From Phycisphaerales bacterium (GTDB lineage Bacteria; Planctomycetota; Phycisphaerae; Phycisphaerales; UBA1924): a DNA stretch of 64,000 nt. Below, piece after piece: positions 60,259 through 64,000 of this stretch. Under the pieces are notes generated by a model. It did no database searches, was not told where the DNA came from, and saw only the letters and a list, made by a program, of their open reading frames with translations. The number at the start of each line of letters is the position of its first letter. Position 1 is the stretch's first letter. The DNA is taken from contig CP064987.1 in the NCBI GenBank assembly GCA_016699835.1, positions 3,286,001-3,350,000 on the forward strand, read 5' to 3'. Both the position numbers and the translations under genes were made by a program.

Positions 60259-60543
60259 TCAGCAGCCCGCGACACGCTCCATCTCGTTGAGCACGTCGTG
60301 GACCATCGAGTTGGTGGCGGCGGCCCGGCCCCGGCGGTCGGTTCCGTAGACCACCTTGGCGACCTCGGCGGCCTTGGCGTAGCGGCTCTCTCGGTCCTCG
60401 TCACGGGCGATGTAGGCGATGCAGATGTCCTGCCTGCCCGCTCGCCGGGTGTGCTGTTCGATCGTCGCTTCCGCCCCGCGCTCGGTGCGGCGGATGCTGA
60501 TGTCTTGGTCGATGCCCTCGATCACGATCGTCTTGATGTTCAT
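60259..60543 (-). CDS. Small protein, minus-strand accessory cluster 2
   Basis: 94 residues (MNIKTIVIEGIDQDISIRRTERGAEATIEQHTRRAG ...). Beta-rich start, helical end; no motif. Leader CCACCAACCGCAAGGAGC contains its ribosome site and nearly copies the leader of the next gene upstream (60837). Function unknown. Confidence 0.55.
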   Translation of the reverse strand: MNIKTIVIEGIDQDISIRRTERGAEATIEQHTRRAGRQDICIAYIARDEDRESRYAKAAEVAKVVYGTDRRGRAAATNSMVHDVLNEMERVAGC

Positions 60544-60573
60544 GGCGTAGCTCCTTGCGGTTGGTGGTTTTGG

Positions 60574-60837
60574 TCACTCGGCGTCATTCAAAAAGGCCTC
60601 GACGTGCTCGGGGTCCATGTTGCTGAGGAACCCGACCAGATCGACCAGGTCGCTGCGGACCTTTCCGAGGCTTCCCGCGAAGCCCCAGTTGCGCGGGTCG
60701 GCCTTGGCCCCCTCGGCGTGCTTGTCGAGTTCCATCTGCAGCACGTCCATCAGGCGGGCGATGTCGTTGCGCCTCGCTGCGTACGTCTCGGCGGCGGTGG
60801 GTTCGAGCTTGGTGGTCTTCGGGGTGCGCTTCGTCAT
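60574..60837 (-). CDS. Small protein, minus-strand accessory cluster 3
   Basis: 87 residues, Lys/Thr-rich N-terminus and helical body (NDIARLMDVLQMELDKHAEGAKADPRNWGFAGSLGKVRSDLVDLVGFLSNMDPEHVEAFLND). The ATG follows CCAACCCAAAGGAGC. No family recognised. Thirty bases upstream of the gene at 60543. Confidence 0.55.
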   Translation of the reverse strand: MTKRTPKTTKLEPTAAETYAARRNDIARLMDVLQMELDKHAEGAKADPRNWGFAGSLGKVRSDLVDLVGFLSNMDPEHVEAFLNDAE

Positions 60838-60897
60838 GGTCGTGCTCCTTTGGGTTGGTGGTCTTTGGTAAACAGCGAAGCCCGCATTTCGCGGGCT

Positions 60898-61248
60898 TCA
60901 GGTCGTCGGCTTGGTGTTGTCTTTGCGGTCCCAACTCGTCGTGTCCTTGGGTTGGCCGACCGCCCGGAGGTAGTCGACCAACTCGTCGGCGGCCCAGGTG
61001 TCGCCGTCGATCGCGTCGTGCTCGTTGGGGGCGTCGGTATCGCGGTCGATCTCGAAGAGGCGGAAGCCGCCGAGCGATCCGGGGCGCGGTCCCCAGTGGC
61101 CGTCGAGGTGGCGGCCGCGTCCTGCGGGGACCGTCGCGATGTTCCAGGTGCGCCCGTCGGGAGTGTGGATCTCGATGGCGGGGATGTGGAACCCGCTCTT
61201 GGCGAGGGTCTTGGCGAGGTCGATCGTGGTCTTCGTGGTCGCGTTCAT
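60898..61248 (-). CDS. Small protein, minus-strand accessory cluster 4
   Basis: 116 residues (start at the Met that has GGAG twelve bases upstream; an in-frame extension to 61365 has no ribosome site). The middle IPAIEIHTPDGRTWNIATVPAGRGRHLDGHWGPRPGSLGGFRLFEIDRDTDAPNEHDAIDGDTW looks like a compact beta-domain rich in Gly and acidic residues. No motif identified. First gene of the minus-strand cluster; divergent from the packaging genes. Confidence 0.55.
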   Translation of the reverse strand: MNATTKTTIDLAKTLAKSGFHIPAIEIHTPDGRTWNIATVPAGRGRHLDGHWGPRPGSLGGFRLFEIDRDTDAPNEHDAIDGDTWAADELVDYLRAVGQPKDTTSWDRKDNTKPTT

Positions 61249-61356
61249 GATCGTGTTCTCCGTCGCGGGGTTCCGCCCCGCGTTGTGACACATGAAGCCA
61301 TGACATTCGGGAACAGGCAAGGCAAACCGGAGCGATTTGGCCGTCATTCCGCGACA

Positions 61357-61386
61357 TGTGGGCAACTACGCAAAATCTGTGGGCAA
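61357..61386. repeat. TGTGGGCAA direct repeats upstream of packaging genes
   Basis: TGTGGGCAA at 61357..61365 and 61378..61386, with starts exactly 21 bases apart (two helical turns), just upstream of the small packaging-type gene. Could be terminase- or regulator-binding sites. Confidence 0.35.
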
Positions 61387-61418
61387 GTGGCGGCACATGC
61401 ACCCGCTGGAGGTCCGCG

Positions 61419-61667
61419 ATGACTCCCGAACACGCGCCTAGTTCCGGGCCAGCATCGGGGAGACAGGGGATGTCCCGGCTCAATCCCGCCGCGCTACCGG
61501 TGCCTGATGCCGCCCGCGTGCTTACGCGGCTGGGCGGGAAGCCCGTCACTGAAGCGATGCTCCGCGCCGACATCGATGCGGGCGCGCCGACCAACGCCGA
61601 CGGCAGCGTCAACCTCGTGCACTACGCGGCATGGCTTGTAAAGGAGATGTCCGCAGGTGGCGATTGA
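61419..61667 (+). CDS. Putative small terminase-like protein
   Basis: 82 residues; GGAGG seven bases before the ATG. The segment VLTRLGGKPVTEAMLRADIDAGAPTNADGSVNLVHYAAWL resembles the N-terminal segment of the next protein (LLNSTPLGEVISERQLHRHRTRAGFRVAADGDAGKVDLFRYVAWL), both HTH-like with a shared G-x-x-[VI]-[TS]-E ... DG-x-[VK]-[ND]-L ... Y-x-AWL frame. Position directly before terL and the overlap of eleven bases suggest a DNA-packaging adaptor. Not proven. Confidence 0.55.
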   Translation: MTPEHAPSSGPASGRQGMSRLNPAALPVPDAARVLTRLGGKPVTEAMLRADIDAGAPTNADGSVNLVHYAAWLVKEMSAGGD

Positions 61668-63942
61668 CCCGCGCAAACTCAAGCCCGGCGAACTCGCGCG
61701 GCTGCTCAACAGCACACCGCTGGGCGAGGTGATCAGCGAGCGGCAGCTCCACCGGCATCGCACGCGCGCCGGGTTCCGCGTCGCGGCCGACGGCGATGCG
61801 GGCAAGGTTGATCTGTTCCGATACGTGGCGTGGCTGGCGACCACGCGGCACGAGGCGATCGCCGATGCTGCCAATGCGCCCGAAGGTCTGACGGGTTACG
61901 ACGCGATGAAGGAGCGTGCCCGGCTCCGCAACGCGATGCTGTCGCTGTCGGGACGGGACATTGGTGATCTGCCGTCGGTTGCGGACCCGGCCAGGCGAGA
62001 TCGAGCCGCGCGGGACTTCCGGTACTTCTGCGAGGCGTACTTCCCCCAGACGTTTCACCTGAAGTGGTCGGATGACCATCTCAAGGTCATCGCCAAGATC
62101 GAACAGGCGGTGCTCGAGGGCGGGCTGTTTGCGATGGCGATGCCGCGCGGCTCAGGCAAGACCTCGCTCTGCGAGATTGCGTGTCTGTGGGCGTTGGTGT
62201 ACGGGCACCGGGAGTTCGTGGCGCTCGTGGGGTCGGACGAAGAGCACGCGGCGGGGATGCTGGACTCGATCAAGGCGGAGCTGGAGAACAGCGAGATCCT
62301 CGGCGGCGACTTCCCAGAGGTCTGCCACCCGATCCGCTCGCTCGAAGGCATCCACCAGCGGGCTTCAGGGCAGCTCTACCAAGGAAAGCAGACCCACATC
62401 GGGTGGACCGCGCGAGAGATCGTGCTGCCCACGATCCCGGGCTCCGCAGCATCGGGGGCGATCATCCGTGTCGCGGGGATCACGGGCCGCATCCGTGGCA
62501 TGAAGCACAAGCGTGTCGATGGTGTGAGCGTCCGGCCGTCGCTCGTGCTGATCGACGACCCGCAGACCGACGAGAGCGCCCGCTCTCCTTCGCAGTGCGC
62601 CAACCGAGAGCGCATTCTCGCGGGCGCGATCCTGGGCATGGCCGGGCCCGGACGGAAGATCGCCGGCCTGATGACGCTAACGGTGGTCCGCCCCGACGAT
62701 CTGGCGGACCGCATTCTCGACCGCGACAAGCACCCGCAATGGCAGGGCGAGCGGACCAAGATGGTCTATTCGTTCCCCAAGAGCGAGAAGCTCTGGGCCG
62801 AGTACGCCCGCGTGCGGGCCGAGGGGCTTCGCGCCGATCGGGGGATCATCGATGCCACGGCGTTCTACGGCAAGCACCGGACGGCGATGGATGAGGGAGC
62901 GGTCATCGCCTGGCCGGAGCGGTTCAACCACGACGAGCTGTCGGCGGTGCAGCACGCGATGAACCTGCGGCTGCAGAACGAGGCCGCATTCTTCGCCGAG
63001 TACCAGAACGAGCCGCTGCCGGAGGTTGAGGTCGCGGACGACCTTCTGAGCGCCGACCAGATTGCAGCAAAGGTAAACGGGCACGCCCGCGGGCTTGTCC
63101 CACTCGGGTGCTCACACCTGACGATGTTCGTGGACGTGCAGGGCAAGGCACTGTTCTACCTCGTTGCCGCCTGGGAAGACGACTTCACGGGGCACATCAT
63201 CGACTATGGCACCGAGCCGGACCAGAAGCAGGCGTACTTCACGCTTCGGGATGTGCGCCGGACGCTTGCGGCCGCGTCGCCCCGCGCCGGCGTCGAAGGC
63301 GCGATCTACGGCGGTCTGGAGCGTCTCATCGAGGCGACGGTTGCTCGCGAGTGGCGGCGCGACGACGGCGCAATGGTCCGGATCGATCGATGCCTGATCG
63401 ACGCCAACTGGGGTTCTTCCACGGATGTTGTCTATCAGTTCTGTCGCCAGAGCCCGCACGCGAGCGTGCTCACCCCCAGCCACGGCAGGTATGTCGGCGC
63501 GAGCAGCCTTCCCTTCAGCGACTACAAGCGCAAACGCGGCGAGCGGGTCGGGCTGAACTGGCGCGTGCCGATCGTGACCGGAAAGCGGGCGGTGCGGCAC
63601 GTCCTGTTCGACACGAACTACTGGAAGTCCTTTGTGCACGCGAGGCTGGCGGTGCCCATGGGCGATCCTGGAGGCCTCTCGTTGTTCGGCCAGAAGTCCG
63701 AGCCACACCGTCTGTTGTCGGAGCACCTCACCAGCGAGTACCGCGTGCGGACGGAGGGCCGGGGCCGCACCGTGGACGAATGGAAGCTGCGGGTCGAAGG
63801 GCTCGACAACCACTGGCTCGACGGGTTGGTCGGCGCTGCGGTCGCCGCGTCCATGCAGGGCGCGGTGCTGTTTGGCACTGATGCCCGAGTGCCGAACCGG
63901 CCACGCATTCGACTGTCGGCCATCCGAGGAGACCGTCGCTGA
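61657..63942 (+). CDS. Terminase large subunit (GpA-like)
   Basis: 761 residues, GTG start. Cuts concatemeric phage DNA and pumps it into capsids. After an HTH-like N-terminal extension (~1-70) come the ATPase domain with Walker A AMPRGSGKTS (~160-169) and Walker B SLVLIDDPQTDE (~296-307). RNase H-like nuclease candidates follow (TMFVDVQGKALFYLVAAWEDD, ~489-509; RCLIDANWGSSTDVVYQFCRQ, ~575-595). Length is slightly above typical GpA proteins (~640). It ends TGATG, overlapping the next gene. This supports a tailed-phage origin for the right element. Confidence 0.88.
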   Translation: MAIDPRKLKPGELARLLNSTPLGEVISERQLHRHRTRAGFRVAADGDAGKVDLFRYVAWLATTRHEAIADAANAPEGLTGYDAMKERARLRNAMLSLSGRDIGDLPSVADPARRDRAARDFRYFCEAYFPQTFHLKWSDDHLKVIAKIEQAVLEGGLFAMAMPRGSGKTSLCEIACLWALVYGHREFVALVGSDEEHAAGMLDSIKAELENSEILGGDFPEVCHPIRSLEGIHQRASGQLYQGKQTHIGWTAREIVLPTIPGSAASGAIIRVAGITGRIRGMKHKRVDGVSVRPSLVLIDDPQTDESARSPSQCANRERILAGAILGMAGPGRKIAGLMTLTVVRPDDLADRILDRDKHPQWQGERTKMVYSFPKSEKLWAEYARVRAEGLRADRGIIDATAFYGKHRTAMDEGAVIAWPERFNHDELSAVQHAMNLRLQNEAAFFAEYQNEPLPEVEVADDLLSADQIAAKVNGHARGLVPLGCSHLTMFVDVQGKALFYLVAAWEDDFTGHIIDYGTEPDQKQAYFTLRDVRRTLAAASPRAGVEGAIYGGLERLIEATVAREWRRDDGAMVRIDRCLIDANWGSSTDVVYQFCRQSPHASVLTPSHGRYVGASSLPFSDYKRKRGERVGLNWRVPIVTGKRAVRHVLFDTNYWKSFVHARLAVPMGDPGGLSLFGQKSEPHRLLSEHLTSEYRVRTEGRGRTVDEWKLRVEGLDNHWLDGLVGAAVAASMQGAVLFGTDARVPNRPRIRLSAIRGDRR

Positions 63943-64000
63943 TGCCACGCTTGCGGCGAGTCGTCCCGACGGAGAAGGACCAGCCCCTCGGGCTGGTGTG
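63942..64000 (+). CDS. Start of next phage gene, cut by window
   Basis: ATG overlaps the terminase stop by one base (TGATG). Nineteen codons are visible (MPRLRRVVPTEKDQPLGLV), no stop. In tailed phages the next gene is usually a head-tail connector or portal; nothing here confirms it. Confidence 0.45.
   Translation, partial: MPRLRRVVPTEKDQPLGLV

Larger units (their letters stand above)
36078..64000. mobile_element. Prophage-like element with serine recombinase (left end)
   Basis: Inferred from gene order: DUF2924/large serine recombinase/HTH cassette next to a tRNA, a restriction-modification and regulatory region, a sigma-like gene, phage DNA replication and recombination genes (ATPase, DUF669, RusA, helicase, primase-polymerase), a ParB-methyltransferase, small lysate-type accessory genes and a large terminase. 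The strongly G-biased top strand of the preceding host DNA disappears here. The right border and structural genes are outside the window. The exact left junction between 36,078 and ~36,500 cannot be fixed. Confidence 0.75.

Overview
The window looks like a chromosome segment of a planctomycete, most probably class Phycisphaerae (order Phycisphaerales). The evidence is a high G+C content, an exported protein ending in two Ca-binding-like repeats and a terminal Gly-Cys (the GC-type dockerin sorting domain seen in Phycisphaerae), four proteins sharing a Cys-x-x-Cys-x-Tyr-x-Leu-x-Gly-Leu ... Cys-Pro-Glu-Cys-Gly zinc ribbon, and an undersized nusA-infB cluster. The assignment is an inference; there is no rRNA here to confirm it.

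Layout. (1) 1 to about 6,100: right end of an integrated element: a Toprim/DUF3987 primase-helicase cut by the window edge, three overlapping small genes, a tyrosine integrase, and a lower-GC cargo pair (small protein plus ClpP-fold SDH-type protease). (2) About 6,200 to 36,077: host chromosome. It holds tRNA-Gly(CCC), argH, tRNA-Gly(GCC), a DsbD-like thiol reductase, fliM, a translation/ribosome-maturation cluster (nusA-infB-ylxP-like-rbfA) continuing into an endonuclease III-like gene, a 1,225-residue TPR protein and yebC, then zinc-ribbon proteins, a GC-dockerin protein, proS, a GNAT acetyltransferase, proC, accA, a long acyl-CoA dehydrogenase, a DUF1801 protein, a TIGR01777 epimerase and an initiator tRNA-fMet with a clear sigma70-type promoter. 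(3) 36,078 to the right edge: a large prophage-like element. It opens with a DUF2924 / large serine recombinase / HTH cassette. An immunity-type region follows: type I restriction-modification (hsdM, a repeat-built ORF, hsdS, and an hsdR broken by a frameshift), an XRE/ImmA-type regulator-protease pair, and a two-gene operon of unknown function. Then come a sigma-like regulator and a DNA replication/recombination block (RecA-like ATPase, DUF669, RusA, zinc protein, helicase, primase-polymerase/DUF3987), a ParB-methyltransferase fusion, five small genes on the minus strand, and a DNA-packaging gene (terminase large subunit). The structural genes would lie beyond the right edge.

How it fits together. 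Within the right element two layers of control can be read from the sequence. A 17-base near-identical block containing a palindrome lies just upstream of both hsdM and the unknown two-gene operon, with the XRE/ImmA pair between them, so these modules are probably co-repressed. A separate bipartite 40-base motif with exactly conserved spacing lies upstream of the recombinase cassette and of the replication block, immediately after a sigma-like gene, and may be that factor's promoter.

Other structure: an abrupt change of strand composition (C-rich to G-rich top strand) near 28.72 kb, independent of gene orientation; a 663-base unit carrying a zinc-ribbon/membrane gene flanked by copies of the last 50 bases of yebC; and two adjoining arrays of degenerate 21-base repeats inside the ORF between hsdM and hsdS. 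All positions and motif calls are by eye; family names come from recognised motifs, not from searches.
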